Positions 1 through 15,600 of a stretch of DNA of 64,000 nucleotides are shown here, piece after piece. The DNA is taken from positions 62,001 to 126,000 of the forward strand of contig BROG01000458.1 of NCBI GenBank assembly GCA_030159075.1, read 5' to 3'. Made by a program: the position numbers and the translations under genes. Every line of letters starts with the position of its first letter. Positions within the stretch are counted from its first letter, which is position 1. The stretch is from Atrina japonica. Lineage: Eukaryota; Mollusca; Bivalvia; Pterioida; Pinnidae. A model generated the notes under the pieces. It was not told the origin of the DNA, did no database searches, and worked only from the letters and a program-made list of their open reading frames with translations.

Positions 1-90
1 ACATGTTATAAATTATATTCAAAATCATAATGCAAATAAAAAGAAAATCACAAATCTTTCAAAAGGTAAAAAGAAAATTGAAAAACCCAC

Positions 91-3000
91 CATGATAAGT
101 TGTTTTGACGCTATCTCTGACCACGACTTTGTAATTTCGGAGGTCATCTCTGGTCATCCAATTAGTAACTCCCATAGGTAGATTGGCGTTAATCTAAAAT
201 AAAAAAAAAACAACACATACATGACATAGGAACTGTACATGTCATACATTTTTATTTTAGAAATTTGAGTCAAATTTTACAAAGTCCATGTTTGAACTGA
301 TAAAAAGTCATAAACCAATGAAAACAATGTTCAAGCACTTTCCCACGTCTTTTTGTAGAAATTTTCAAGCACTTTCAATGGGTGTGTTCAGGCTATCAAG
401 AACTCCTGAACAAAATTAGATTGGGAAAACACGCTGACACGTAGTTCCACTAAACAATAAAGAGTTTCAGTAGTTCAGCAACTGCAAATGGAATAAACTA
501 GGTTATGTATCTATAGTAAAACTTTGATGAGTCAAAGTTCCAGGGACCATCTCAAAAAGTTTAAAACATCGGGACATCGACATTTGAATGGTAATCGAAA
601 ATCATACGATTTTAGTTTCAGAGGTTCTATAAGTCAAAACCTTACAAGTCATAAAAGATAATGATATCTAATACTTACAGTAATACTAAAATTTACTTAA
701 TTTTCATGAAATTAAAACACTGAGTGTTTATGAAAAGGAGAAGAATTGCCATAGGTCAATTTCGTACACAAATAAAATTTGACTTCAAATTATTCGTAGG
801 AATTTTCATTATTTTTATAAAGATGGGCCTAAAATTTTATTGGAAACATCGAGAAATTTGACTCAAAAAAAGTTTGATTTATAAATTGTTGATAAATTGC
901 ATTAAATAACAAAATTATTCGGGACTTTGGCAATAATTCGAAACATCAACAAATCTGATTAACCGAAGTTTGACTAACCGAAGTGCTACTGTATATGACT
1001 GAGGAAATTTTTTCATTTTTTTAAAAGTTATTTTCTTTAATGCTGAAGAAACATGTACAAAGAAACAATTCAAGATCTCTGATGAAAAAATCAAGCATTT
1101 ATCATCTAGCTCAAGTAATTTTCAAAGGCATTTTTATTTTAAAGCGCTTTTCAAGGACTATCTTTATATTTGAGCACATTCAAGGTCTGTTTCTTACAAA
1201 ATCAGCTAAGGTTCCAGCGAGACTTGAACATACACTGGACAGTCGTGGTAGCAAGTCCATTAGCAAATGACATCATCTCCAATTTACAAGTGTCAGCTAG
1301 TAGCTATTCACAAGTAAAAATTTCAAACACTGATAATTCCATTTTATTGTTGCTTTAAAATCCTGACAAAAAATCTTCACTTAAGCAGACACAGCACCAA
1401 ATATGGGTGAAGTTCATAAATTTAGACCTATGCAAGGGACTAATATCAATGCAGTAAGGATCCATAAATATGCCCAATCTGCCTATACACTTGGACCCAG
1501 TTGCACAACTAGTTGTTAAATTTAATGTGATGTTAACTGTAGGTTAAATTCAACAATGTGTTGTGCAACCGGGTTCAGATTTCTATTTTAGGGTTCATAT
1601 GAAAAACCAATTATTTTCACTTCATATGTTGTTGACTCGCATTAAAATAATCAGACTACATGATAGATGGTCAACCAACAACCTATCATGAGTTATTGAA
1701 CTTGGATCAACATTTTGATATTACAGTGGTACCTGTCTTGAGAGACCACCCCAAGTGCCACTTAAATGTGGCCTCTCAAGACAGATGGTCTCTCAGATCA
1801 GGTTCAATAGAAAAGGATCATTTGATCAAGTGGTTTTCAAAATGTTGTCAGTAAGACAAGTGCTCTTTTAAGCAAGTGGTCTCTCTAGACAGGTTCCACT
1901 GTCGTAGTATAGGACGTGATCTATTTCATATCAACGTTACTCACTGCTTCTATAATTCCATCTGACAATACCCCGTCATAAAAGGCATCAGCTCCGTTAT
2001 TAGCTATTGTTTGTAGTGTGTCCGCTAAGTCTGGGCGCTGGATAAATGTTCCCGTAGTTAGAAATTTCCCATCTTTTGTGTAATGTTTAGCAATATTGCC
2101 CTTAAACTCATTGATGTCCACCTTATGTTTACTCTTAAACACCTCCCCTGAAACACAATTATATCCATAGGGTCAGAATCTGAATGTTCAGAAATTAAAG
2201 AAGCATGAAATACATTAAAGTTTGATTGCACTCTAGTTATAATAATGTGTTTATAGCAAGCAAAATACCTTTTAAAAGTGCCCTAAATTTGCATAGAAAC
2301 TGGGAACTTCAAATACAGCTGGTAACTTCTCAATAGAGATGAAAAATTCTTGGAGGGACAATTACTATAAACCAACACAGGGATTTTCCACACTCTTTTG
2401 GGAATGAGGCCTGGGCCCTGTGAATTGGGAAATTTAGCAACATTTTATCAAAATATTGACATCTAGAAATATGCAAAACTATGTGAAAATACAAGAATCT
2501 CTTCAAATTCATTGTCATTTGACTTCAATTGGGAAATTTCAACTGCAAATTGGGGAAAAAATGCATTGTTTTTGCATTGGAATGGGGCCTTATTTCGGCC
2601 CCATATGATAGGGTGGAAAATCCCTGCAACACTAAACACAGACATGTAAAGTTTCTCTTTACACTCTGTATACAAATTTTTGTCAGTTTATCCCTATTAT
2701 GCACATACAACTGCATCTGTTTTAAAATTATATATATAGCAGAATGGCAAGAGATGCGTGAGAAACACTGAACTCCTTTTACGTGCATTGAGCCATTTTT
2801 GAAGATTTGTAAAATTCCACAACTCTGGCAAATTTACATGTAGCCAATTCTTGACCATCATATAACACATCCAATACCTTATTGATATAAAGCTTTAAAC
2901 CAAATCAAAAAAAACATTTTATGAGTTGTTTAATTATGTCATGATTCGTCATAATAGTGTACAGTTTCAAAGAAAAATGTAGGGCATCATTACTTCCAGT

Positions 3001-6000
3001 TAAACAATTTATAGCACATATGACCAGGAATATATGAATACTGTGACGTAATAGGTCCAAGATTTGAACAACAGCATAAAGGAAAGTGATGACACTTCAT
3101 ATATTTACAATTTATCTAAACTTAACTCCTCGCAATCAAACTGAAAAAGATATTGCTGAATGTCATCAATGTAAATATTACATAACTGGAATGGAGTTTG
3201 CTCGACTTTCAGTTGAAGAAGTCATGTGACCTGAGTACAAACTATTCTGACAAAACTGACCAGAATGAGACAACTCAAAATTGGTCCATTTGATTAATAA
3301 TTGATGAAAGAAGCTCAAATTATTTGATGTAAATCAAAATATTGCAAACAGAAATACAGACAGACCATAAACAATATCATTTTATAAACCCTGACCTTTG
3401 ACCTCTGACATGGGCATAAAAAGTGTTGGACATTTGTGTTACATACTTCATGAGAAATGAAGAAGACTATTTGTCTGACATGTTTAAACAATGAAAGTAA
3501 ATTAAGCTGCACTTTAAATTTTACCCATGGCTTTTGTTATTTTAAATCCATTTCTGGCCAGTTCTACAGCTGGTTCTACTACTTGTTTCCATGACAACCT
3601 GGAAAATAAAATTGATGACACCATAGATGAAATATCAGTTGAATTACTTACACAAATAAAAATAAAAAATTGTAGAATTATGTTTTAACTTTTGATTCTT
3701 TTATATTACATGTCAAACTTAGAAGTATAGTTATACAGGACTTACACCAAACAATCTCTTCATGTTCCACTTTAATATAGGGGCATCAGCTGTGTTTTTC
3801 AAATCCCCCCCCCCCCCTTTTTACTACTTAGATTGATATACAACAACAGAAAACCGATATACACAAACATAAAAATTCTTGAATTCCTATATTTTGTGAA
3901 AATTGCTTGAGAAACCCAGTTTGGCCATTCTTCATTTGCAATTGATTAATTCAACCTTACTATTTGTGAATACTGCACTGGACCTCCTGACCTTATTTTC
4001 ACAAAATACATAAGAATATTTTTTATGTCTGTGTATAGCTCTTATTTGTTATAGTACATCAAGTACAAGTAGTGAAGTAGAAAAAAATTGAAATAATTTA
4101 TTTCAGTAAAGACCGCTAATGTCCCATTAAGTCACAAAATAAAAAATACACTTTTTTCTAACCAAGCTGTCAGCTGATCATCAGAACTATAATCTGTTTT
4201 AACCCTATCACCCCTAAGTAAATAAATGGTATGCTCTTTTATATTGTCTTAAAGCAGTTTATAATGGTCTATAGTGCTGAAGACACATTTGGACAGGCCT
4301 AAATCACTGATTTTCAGAAGAGTCCATTGTTTTTCAGGGGATTGATGAGTTAAGTGAACTTTCAAGGGAAGATGCAAAAAGGCCAAAATTCACAGGCGGT
4401 CTCTTAATTCAGGTGACCAATATTAGACCTTCAACAATTTTGTGATAATAAATTTAAATGAAATTGCTATTTTTCCGTCATTATTTTACATGTTTATTTG
4501 TTAAATAATTTCTTATGTCAAATGCTGCATATTTCTTCAAATTGTACATGCAATTTTCACTTGATCCAACATGGACCAATACATCAGTCTTGTAAATTTT
4601 TGACATAAATAAATGCATGCATGAATAATCAGAAAAGTTCACTGATAACAAAATATTTACAAAATGGAATAAAAATTACGATTGTAAGGCACAGCATGCA
4701 GGTAGTTGTTTTAATCAGGTCATTTATATATGTAGGAGGACTTCATAGGTCGTGTAAGAGAGATAGAGGCTATATACAGTGATCACTAAGGTAAGTTAGA
4801 CTGTCCTTTACAACTGCCCAGGATCTTTCGCCTTGATAAAAGCATTCAGTGCACATATCACCATTCATCTTACATGACCATCCCGGGCCTTCATTGATCT
4901 TTATCCTTTACTCCCATAAAGAAAAATTATTAATATGATGCTTTTAACTGTTCCATTACTGATACTTACTTTCCATACTTTTTATGAGCTGCTTCCATAC
5001 CACGTAGTTCTCCTGGAACACCAACTGCCATTCCACCCTAAAAACAAAATGAGGTACCTTCAGTTAAATATGATTACAACGCTCACCTCACAATAGGCAA
5101 CTGGTTAGTCAGAAACTAGACAAGTTTTGCCAAACAATAAAAACTGGACTAATCTTACATCTGAAGAATAACATGTACAGAGAATCATAAGACGTACAGT
5201 CAAACTTGCATTAAATGCCACCTCTGTATAAAGGGCACCTGCCTATTAAGGTCATTTAAATATAACATTTGTTAACTTTTTTATAATGAATAAACCTCTT
5301 TATAAAGGTCACCTGTGTATAATGGTTACTTTTGCTTGTTCCTTTGAGTTGCTTTTGTAGACAAGATTGACCGTAAATGCCAAGTTAGTTTAAAGAAAAG
5401 TAAGCATGAACTCAGCCAATGGATGCCAAGGCGATAGTGTGCTCCCAAATGCTTTAATTCGGTTCATTCGGTATTTAATATGACCAGTGCTATGAAGATG
5501 TTCCAAGGCATCATTTATAAAATATAGAAAAAAAATAACAAAGTGAGCAAATCTTTGTAAATCGTTTTTAGTAATTTAGGAAAAATCACCTACCCTCTTT
5601 GCTAATTCCTTATTGCCGTTATAAACATCCTTACTTGCACCACTTGGAGCTACTTCACGGAAATCGTACACTTCACTCCGGAAATTTTTGTGATCGTGTA
5701 CTAGCATAAATCCTCCCCTGTGGAATATACAAAAAGATCTTATTAACCAAATGACAGAAGTATAGAAAAGAAATAAAACATCAAATAATATTACTGTAAC
5801 AATATTAATTTGAATAAATAGTGTCCTTTTTATGGTCAATGTCTTCTAGAGGGCCTCAATGTAGCATGAAGAAGAAATCTTTCAGATGCCCTGTGAATCA
5901 GGTGATCAATCAGAGATGTTCAATATGATTCTCTGTAGTTTGGGCTTCAGTTTCAAAATGTTGAATGTAAACAAGATGGATTTAAACAATACGCTTCAGA

Positions 6001-6589
6001 TTATCAAGGGGAAATACTCTTTTGAGTTCAAAGAGAAGCGATCTTAGTGAGCAGAATATAACAACTAAATTATTAAGGTTATGATAAAGTCAATGTTCAT
6101 TTACCACATCAAATGCCATGAAGTAGCCTATGTAACGTCACAAAATTCTGACGTAAATTACTATGATGTCACAATCTGGCAAAGTAAAAATTTCTTCCAG
6201 TTGATGTGCTTTTATTGGGCATGCATTCAGGTGTTAATGTAGTGATCGAAACATAACAAATGGATTCTCAGGTTAACAATATATTTAATGTATTTAAAGT
6301 ACATCATCATACCTGTCTGCTCTAGAATATGTAGAAATGGATAAAGTAGAACAAATTACTGATGTTTTTTATTTGCAAGTGTCATTCAACGTCCCCAAAA
6401 GTCCAAATGAGATACCTTGAACATGTTGAAGCTGCAACTGCAAATGTTACAGATTGATTGGTCAGTTCCTTTTGTTGATTTGAAAATAATTCCTTGATAT
6501 TATGAAGAAATACTTGTCTGCAGATGTGTGTGTGTGTGTGTGTTGTGTGTGACTGTGTGTGTGACTGTGTGTGTGACTGTGTGTGTGAC

Positions 6590-6650
<61 letters not shown>

Positions 6651-9600
6651 CTGTATGTGCACGTGATTTATTTTATATTAAATGATACAGTAACCAAAGC
6701 AGAAGGAATCTACAAAACTGATTAAACATACCCGCCGATACCAGAGCTTTGGGCGTCTATGACACCAGCACACAGCATTGTAGTGACAGCAGCATCCACA
6801 GCGTTTCCCCCTTGTTTTAGAATGTTTACACCCATCTCAGAACAAGCTCCGACATCTGATGCCACGGCTCCTGATGTCCCGACCTGTGTACATGAGAAAA
6901 GAAGTACTTAATGATATTATGTATCCAGTGCCTAAAAATGTTGTCAGGTTGTGATTCCATGATGATGAAAAAGGGAGAAAATGGATAATTTGTAAGGGGC
7001 TTAATGGAGAAAAGACAGATTTAGCATTGTATCAAAATTTTGAAAAAAGGAGGAATTTCTCCAATTGGAGGAAAGTTCTCATCCCTGTGATCCGTTAGCT
7101 TGTTATAAAAGCGTTTACTGTGAATTTGTTGTGTTTGAATCTTGTTTAAGTCACTGGAAAACTGTTACCAAGGGTCATCCTTATCACCCTTGATTTAAAA
7201 GGGCATTATCTGTGTTTACCAAAAAAATTAATTTTGATTTTTTTTACATTTACTACTTGTACTTGATGTACAATAATAAAAAAGAGCTATACACAGGCAT
7301 AAAAACCTTATATTCCTCTAAGTATATATTTTGTAAAAATAAGGTCAGATAGAGTGTGGTATCCATATACAAATAGTTAGGTTGAGTTAATCAATTGAAA
7401 AAGAGATAAACCTGATTTTCTCAAGCAACTGTCATGAAATATATAGGAACTTAAGAATGTTTATGCTTGTCTATCTCTATTGTTTGTTATTGTATACCAA
7501 TCTAAGTAGTAAAAAAGGATAGAAAAGAATTTGAAAAATACACAGCTTATGCCCCTTTAACTGTATACGGTAATGTGTAATGCAAACTGAGTTTGTGTTA
7601 GAAAAGGCAAACCATTGTAGCAATTTTCTTATCTGTGAAGATATGTGTAGGAATTAAACTAGAAACTAACTAACTAAACGTACCTGTGTTTCCCCAAAAT
7701 ATATGGACAAAATCAATGCAACTGTTATCACGATTGAAAATGACACAGATGAGGCGATGATGAACTTCAGACCACGAGACTGTGAGCTGTAAGATAGAAG
7801 ATTATAAAATAATACTGATCATTTTTGTTGCTAATTTTTGTCGCAGAAATTTCTGCGATGACCTGTTTTGGTATTATTGTTGTTATAAATCCCACCAAAA
7901 ATTTTTCACTTATTAATACAGTAAAACTTGCTTCAGCGACCACCTGTGTATAAAGACCACCTGGTCATTAAGACCATTTTTTGCTGTCCCCAACTGTACC
8001 ATTTGTGTACAAATCAACCTCTATATAAAGACCACCTCCCTATAAAGACCGGTTTTCTTGTGTCTGTAAGGAGGTCATTATATACACAACTTTCACTGTA
8101 TATGTAAACGTCACCAGCTTTAGGTGATCATGAAGTGCCAGAAATATTGGCCTGTGATTTAGCCCTAACCCACTACTACCAGCAAAACTTCATAAATGAA
8201 ATCTACTAAGACAGTTTGGCACAAATAAACACACGTGGTGCATATACATGTATAGTGAAACCTGTCTTGAAAGACCACATAACTGTCTTTTAAGACCAAA
8301 TTAGGAGGCCACTCAGTTGAATATCTCTTGAAACAAAACTTCTTTTGAGAGACCATCTGTCTTATAAGACCACATTTCAGTGACAGAAAGGGTGGTCTCT
8401 TAAGACAGGTTCCACTATACAAGTAAAAGATCATAAATATATGCTGAAACATGTACAAGATAAAAATTTACTTACACTTCCTTTCCTGACTTGAGAATAT
8501 TTTTAGCTTTATGTAATGGCGACATCTCATTTTTATGACTTCCGTTACTACTGGGACTATCATTCACATTAGGGACATTTCCACCTCTTCCGTACTCCGA
8601 GGAATTCTCCTTTGGATCAGTTATCAACTCTTCTTTATCTCCAATGGCTTATAAGTAAGAAATATAAAAAGTTAGATATACAGTACATATCTGGACAGAA
8701 AGTGTATGGTTATCATAACTGTCATCCCTAGCTTTATGCACATACAGATTTTATTTTAGGATAAGGCAACTAGATATTTCAATGCACATGTAAACGACAA
8801 AATCACTGGATATCTACATGAATGTTAAATTCGTAAGATCAACAAATTTTTATTTTACAATAAGATCCTTGCTCACCATAGGCCTACATGTATGTTATTT
8901 TCAAAGTAAGATCACAAGATATCTAGACAATCCTCTTGATATCAATAAATATGTGAAGAAAAATAAATATCTATATCTGAATAAACCCATAATTATCAAT
9001 ACATACGTATACATATGTGTATATCAAATAAGATATCAACATCTACATCTGTCTAAACTAAGATCATTATATATACACATATATTTATATACACATTATC
9101 AATACATATATCATCTTGTACAAGATAAGATACCTTATCATTCAGATATACCTTTACCTGTGCTTAAGATAATATCAGTAGCTGAGATAAGATCACATGA
9201 TATATTTTACAGTATTACAATATACATGTAAGTGCTCTATATATAATATGTAACTGGTTGCATAAAATTCAAACATGAACCTCCATGCTATAGCTAGATA
9301 CACGTATCTCACACATGCAAAATACCATAGTTTAATTGAAATCAATTTTACTATCAGTTACATGCAGTTGGATATCTCCTCGTCTCATCCTAGGTATTAT
9401 ATCCGATATTGTAACTGTAAAATGCTGTTTGATATCTAGAGAAATTTGGTTAAACAGCGCTACTATGCCAGCTTGCTGAATGCTTCTGAAGCTGTACAGA
9501 CAATTACACATTATATTATATACTACATTATACATGTACCCGGTAGTCATATACATGTGTGAGAACAACAAGCAGTCATTAGTTACAGTGAGAGATGTAT

Positions 9601-12600
9601 AAATCTCGACCACAAAGGTTTACTTTAAGTTCAAGTCAAGGTAAGCCCTGGACTGATTTTCTAAAACTATGCAATTGAGATTTGCTACATCTCACACCAT
9701 AACTACTAGCAATATACATGTATAACTTAAACATTATAATTTTCAAAATATACATAATATATATATATCAAAGATTACACCTCTTTAAGTTTAAAGAAAA
9801 TACAGGTGTATATATATGATGGTGTAAATACATAACTATATACATTTGATTTTACATACCAGTATACAATATCATAGAGGCTTAATTTGTGTCAGATAAC
9901 AGGGATTTTCCTGTCTCCTAAATTCTGGGTCCCGGGTCCTTAAAATTGGGAAAATACATGTACATGTATACCATGATTTAACTAAAACAAAAATTGAATG
10001 TCAGACATTTGTTTGATAATACAGTAGATTCTCATTATGTCAAAATCGACTGAGTCAAAATTCTGGAAATGTCAAATTTGAAAGCTTGGTTCTGATTTTT
10101 ATGGATAGAATAATATACTGGTATATCAATTAAAAATTTTGGTTATCTCAAAGTAATAGGGACGGTTCTGTGAGTTTCAAGACAATGAGATTCCACTGTA
10201 CTTTATTCTTTTTCTTATGAAGCTCCAAAGGGGGAATTTTTGCATAATTTTAGAGGAAATACAAATCATTTTTGCATCAATGGGAATTGGTCCTGTAACC
10301 TGACCCAATAATGGCCTAGGAAAATCCCTGAATAAGAAAATCTATACCACCTGGAAGATAAGATCATAGGATATATATACATTGTAGATATCGGCAGAGC
10401 ATTCCTGTCCTGTACATCATATTCCTTTCCCTCAAATGATGTCCATTATATACAATGTACATACCGGTATAGCATATCTGACCTTTCTAAAACGTGACTT
10501 TAGAATTAAATTCAATGGAAAACCAATGATCAATGATATTACGGTAACCATCACTCTAATTATAAACTGTTAAATGTTGATTCTACATGTATGAACCCTG
10601 CGCAAGTTTGTGTGCAAAGGACCAAGATTCTGAATTAGGGTCCTCATCCTCAAATACAGGTAAACATTAGTTATGAAATATGTATAGTTTATTGAATGTA
10701 TACTTGTATAGTGGAACCTGTTCTTGAAAGACCACTCTCATGAAAGACAGTTTTGACCACCTGTCCTTTGAGATCAGATTCTGAAACCCACTTGGTTAAA
10801 TAATCCTTTACATAACACCTCTTTCGGAAGACCACCTGTCTTGATAGACCACATTTCATTGGCTGATGGGATGATCTCTTAAGACAGGTTCCATGTTGAA
10901 ATATCTATGCCTGAGTATTTGACAAGGAAAAGGTCCACCTGTCTTGATAGACCACATTTCATTGGCTGATGGGATGATCTCTTAAGACAGGTTCCATGTT
11001 GAAATATCTATGCCTGAGTATTTGACAAGGAAAAGGTCCAAGCTTGCAAGGTATTTCTCTGTGCCAAGAACGATGGTGTAAATATGTCAACATATACATC
11101 CAATAAACTTTTTATTATAATATAGTCATAATTTAAAATATTCTATTTAATTCATAACAAATCCAAATAACTTAAAAAATTTGCATACATGTAACATGTC
11201 ATCGTTATAGCGCGTATGAATATGATTATAACATAAAAGTAGTTCCGGAATTTCAAAACTGGTCCAAGGCCTATATGATAGGATATTGACCTTTTCATGT
11301 AATGTTAAGTAAATGGAAAACGCAAGTAGGATACATGTATATAATAAATGAAAATACTGGATTTAAGTATGTACATTGTATACATGTGGCTATATGGGTA
11401 TTTAACTTAAGTTTAAATTTTGAAGCTAGTTCTTTTAGTTACACATCTGTAATACAAACATACAATGTATCAATTTACAGTACTGATGATACGTGTACCT
11501 AAATCAAAAGATTTAAAAAAAATATTTGAAACATTTTTCTGGAATGATTTTAAAATACATGTACTTTGCAAGCTTTACAACACTTACATTGTACAGACAA
11601 ATATTAACTGACCAACTATACGTGTACATGTTAAAATTAATGGAAATACAGGCCTGTTTCTGTCAGTTTTGGGAAAATGCCATTCACAACACAATCACAA
11701 ATTTATTGTGAATTAGTGTCATATTGGGAAAAATTGTGTGCACGCATGGAAATCAAAATGCAATTTTTAAATGAATTTCCCCTTACATTATTTTTTTTTT
11801 TCAATACGGTCATGAGCTCGACATCAAATTGGGAATTTTTTTTTCATCAAATTGGGAAAAAATACATGGATACATGCATTGGGAATGGGGCAGAATTTTG
11901 GCCCTGTGGATACTACAGAAAAAGCCCTCAAATAAAAACACAAGAAATTAGTATTTTTTACAATAAGGGATAAAACTACCGGTACGGATACTATCAAAGT
12001 TTATTCTTTAAATAACTACAAATAAACTTTCACTTTTAAATTGTACTACCATAGTCAACTAACATCTTTTTGATGATAATGCACCCCTAAAGACACATCT
12101 GAACTGGTCTAAATCATTTACTTTACAGAAGAGTCCATTGTTTTCCAGGGATTGATGAGTTAAAGTTTACCTTCTAAATGCATTTACAATGTAATTACAT
12201 TGTACATTTATATATCATCCTAAAGTATCAATGCTATATCGGTAAAAAAAAAAAAAAAATACAGAATTAATTTTTTGTAACAATCACCACAGAACTATGA
12301 TGCAGTGGAAGCTATCTTGACAGACCATCCCATCTGCCACTCTAATGAGGTCTCTCAAGATCAGTACAGGTGATCTTTCAAAAGAGGTTTTATCAAAAGG
12401 ATTAATTTACATGTAATTATTTACAAGGAGGCTCCATTTACAATATAAGAATATCGGTAAATAAAATGTTGACTCTACATGAATGTACACAGCAATCTGT
12501 GAAACTATATTTTTAAACTTCCACAATAAATATCTTATACTGAACTATGAACAGTAGAATGCAGCGAAACCTAAATACTACATGGGTTAGGAGACCACCT

Positions 12601-15600
12601 CACTTAGGAGACCACCTCACTTAGGAGACCACCCCACTTAGGAGACCACCTCACTAAAGATAACACCTTGCTTAGGAGACCACCTCACTAAAGATAACAC
12701 CTCACTTAGGAGACTACCTCACTTAGGAGATCACCTCACTAAAGATAACACCTCACTTACTAAAGATAACACCTCACTAAGGAGACTACCTCACTTAGGA
12801 GATCACCTAACTAAAGATAATACCTCACTTACTAAAGATAACACCTCACTAAGGAGACTACCTCACTTAGGAGACCACCTTGCTTAGGAGACCACCTCAC
12901 TAAGGAGACCACCTCACTTAGGAGACCACCTCACTTAGGAGACCACCTCACTTTAGAGACCACTTCACTTAGAAGACCATCTCACTTAGGAGACCACCTC
13001 ACTTAGGAGACCACCTCACTTTAGAGACCACTTCACTTAGAAGACCACCTCACTTCAGGAGACCACCTCATTTAGGAGACTATCTCACATTTAAGACAAT
13101 AAATATTCTGTTATTCAGTCACTTAAAAATTCAACACAAATTAAATGTACTACAGTACATAGTACATGTAGTAAACGATAAGGCTCGGCTGACCATGACT
13201 TAAGAGACCATCTCATTAATCAAACCACTTACATGTAGAATCAGTTAATTAGGTGGTTTTAATAACAATTTAATAAGGTTCCACTGTAGATATTGGGACT
13301 CAGAACAGAAATGACAACCAGTACATAAGACACAAGAAACCCTTGTTTTACAGCTTCAGTGCCATGTCAAATGAAAGTCTTTTTAAGAAGGTCTAGCACC
13401 GGTAGAATTTTTCTTTGTAGCCAATACTTCTTATAAATTAAATTCAAATGAATTTTTTACATAGTATCTCAGAATATGGATTAATTCAGAATTATTTTGA
13501 ATACCCAACACTAAATTTTGTAGCCAATTTGTCAATTAGACAATGTATATGTTAATATAGCTATCTACAATCATGCACTTAAACATCTGATCCCAATATT
13601 CTAATATTTAACCTCCCACTTATCGTATGGGAAATAAACTAATTCTTGGTCTACGGTATATAGAGTAATGGCTATCAAAAATAATTTCGAATGATGGACA
13701 TATTTTATGATCATTTATGGATTTTTTTTATTCAGACACAGAAAATTAATTTATGAAAGAGTTTACATATATGAAATGACACCGAAGTCTGTAGGTGCAA
13801 AATCTAATTAAAAACCCAATTTCTCATCTCTCCCATTTTGGGGTGTGTCTGGGAGATCTAACAAAAACCAGCTAGGAGTCACATGTGGGTGACCTCGAAA
13901 GTGTCACCGTGTGTCCTGTTTGACCAATGAAGATGGGCATCAGTGATATTGAAAATTTATTGAATTGCAAAGGGATGTAGCTCATATTTATATAATTCGA
14001 AACGTTAATGCATCGTTGGTGATTTGATCCTATCCAAGATTATGAAAAGAATTCTCTACTTCCAGATTTCATGTGAATAATGGAATATTGAATGGTTTTT
14101 TATCATTTTTACATAAACTTTCAAGATCTTCAAAGCTGCATTTACATTGGTCAATACCACGCGACATATCAGAAAATGAGAGTGAGATGAAAGATTGGTT
14201 TTTTGATTACATGTAGGTTGGTAGGTGCAGTGCTTTCATTTTAAAACCATACATAGATACATACATGTACATAATGTACAATAAGTTTAGTTTTCTTACA
14301 TTTTTTTGTCACTACAAACACTATGAAATAAGAAAATAAAAAATTTACATAAATTGATATTTGTAATACCGATATTATCAGTACATTGTTGAAGTAATCC
14401 TTTCTAATTAAGTGATGTGTTATTGTTATATTAATATATTTTTAAAGAAAAAAATCAACTACATGTAGTTACAATTTTAAAAGGTGCAGATTCAGTAAAT
14501 ATATGCCGATTCTGTAATTTGTCATACCGGGCGAGACCAATTTACAATACATTATATGTTTACACACGACCCTTCATATATTTTTTTAACTATAAATATA
14601 GTGATGGTTTTACTAAACTAGGGCCTGTTTTACAAAATGTCGTATGTCGTAAGTCCTTAATTTTTGTCCTTACCACCATGGCAACACATTGCTGATTGGT
14701 CAGTCCCATGACAATTAGGACTAAGACTTACATGTTGGTTGGTTTTGGGACTTACGATCTTTTGTAAAATGGGCCCCTGATAAATTTTTAAAGAACTTGC
14801 TTGATGAACAGTTCAAAGCAATGGGAAAGTTTTGCTTGGCGAAATATGGACCCTCATGGATATTAGGCCAATAATGTAAGTCACATTAACTGAGTCTGTG
14901 TCCACTGGTTTTGGCTGATTAAAATAAAATTGTTGAAACTTACCTCTTATTTTTAAGAAATATACTGAAATGTACATGAATGATGAAATAAAGAAATGTA
15001 CATAAAATACCAAAATGTATCTAATATAATCAAAGATTTCGGTTTGATATTAATCCAGCTGTGTAAAAATATGTTAATTGTCTCAAAATAACTTGTATTT
15101 CAGCAGCCTAAATGCCTTCATTTTGACACTGTTACGATACAGTTTGGTGTTTTATGTACATTTTGTTATCCTTCGTTATTTCATTATTCATGTACATTTC
15201 GTTATATTTCTGCGATTATACAGGAGTAAATCCCTTGATCGACGCAAAGACATATACCGGAAATTGCTAAGCATAACAAAGTTGAAGCGGCGCAATAAAA
15301 CCCGGATCCAAAACCGGATTACATAAGAACTTGAAAATGATCTATTGTGAAAATGCTCAACTATAGGTCTTTCCGCTCCTCTATTTTTTCATCATGTTTG
15401 TGTATATGCTTTATGAAGGGCTAAATCACAGGTTCGGAGATTTTGTTTATTGTGATTGACAGTGGGTGGAGTTCATCTTGCGGAAGTTTGCCTCTGTTGG
15501 CATCGAGTGATAATATATATTGTGGTAATTTCGGGGCTTGGCTTAATGTAATCGATTTTATTATAAACCATACTTACTTTCATCTGATTTCAAAAAGATT

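Noticed and set aside
8818..9231. 137-codon plus-strand frame
   Set aside because: TATC/ATAC-rich intronic sequence on the strand opposite to GGT, composition-driven, no motif.
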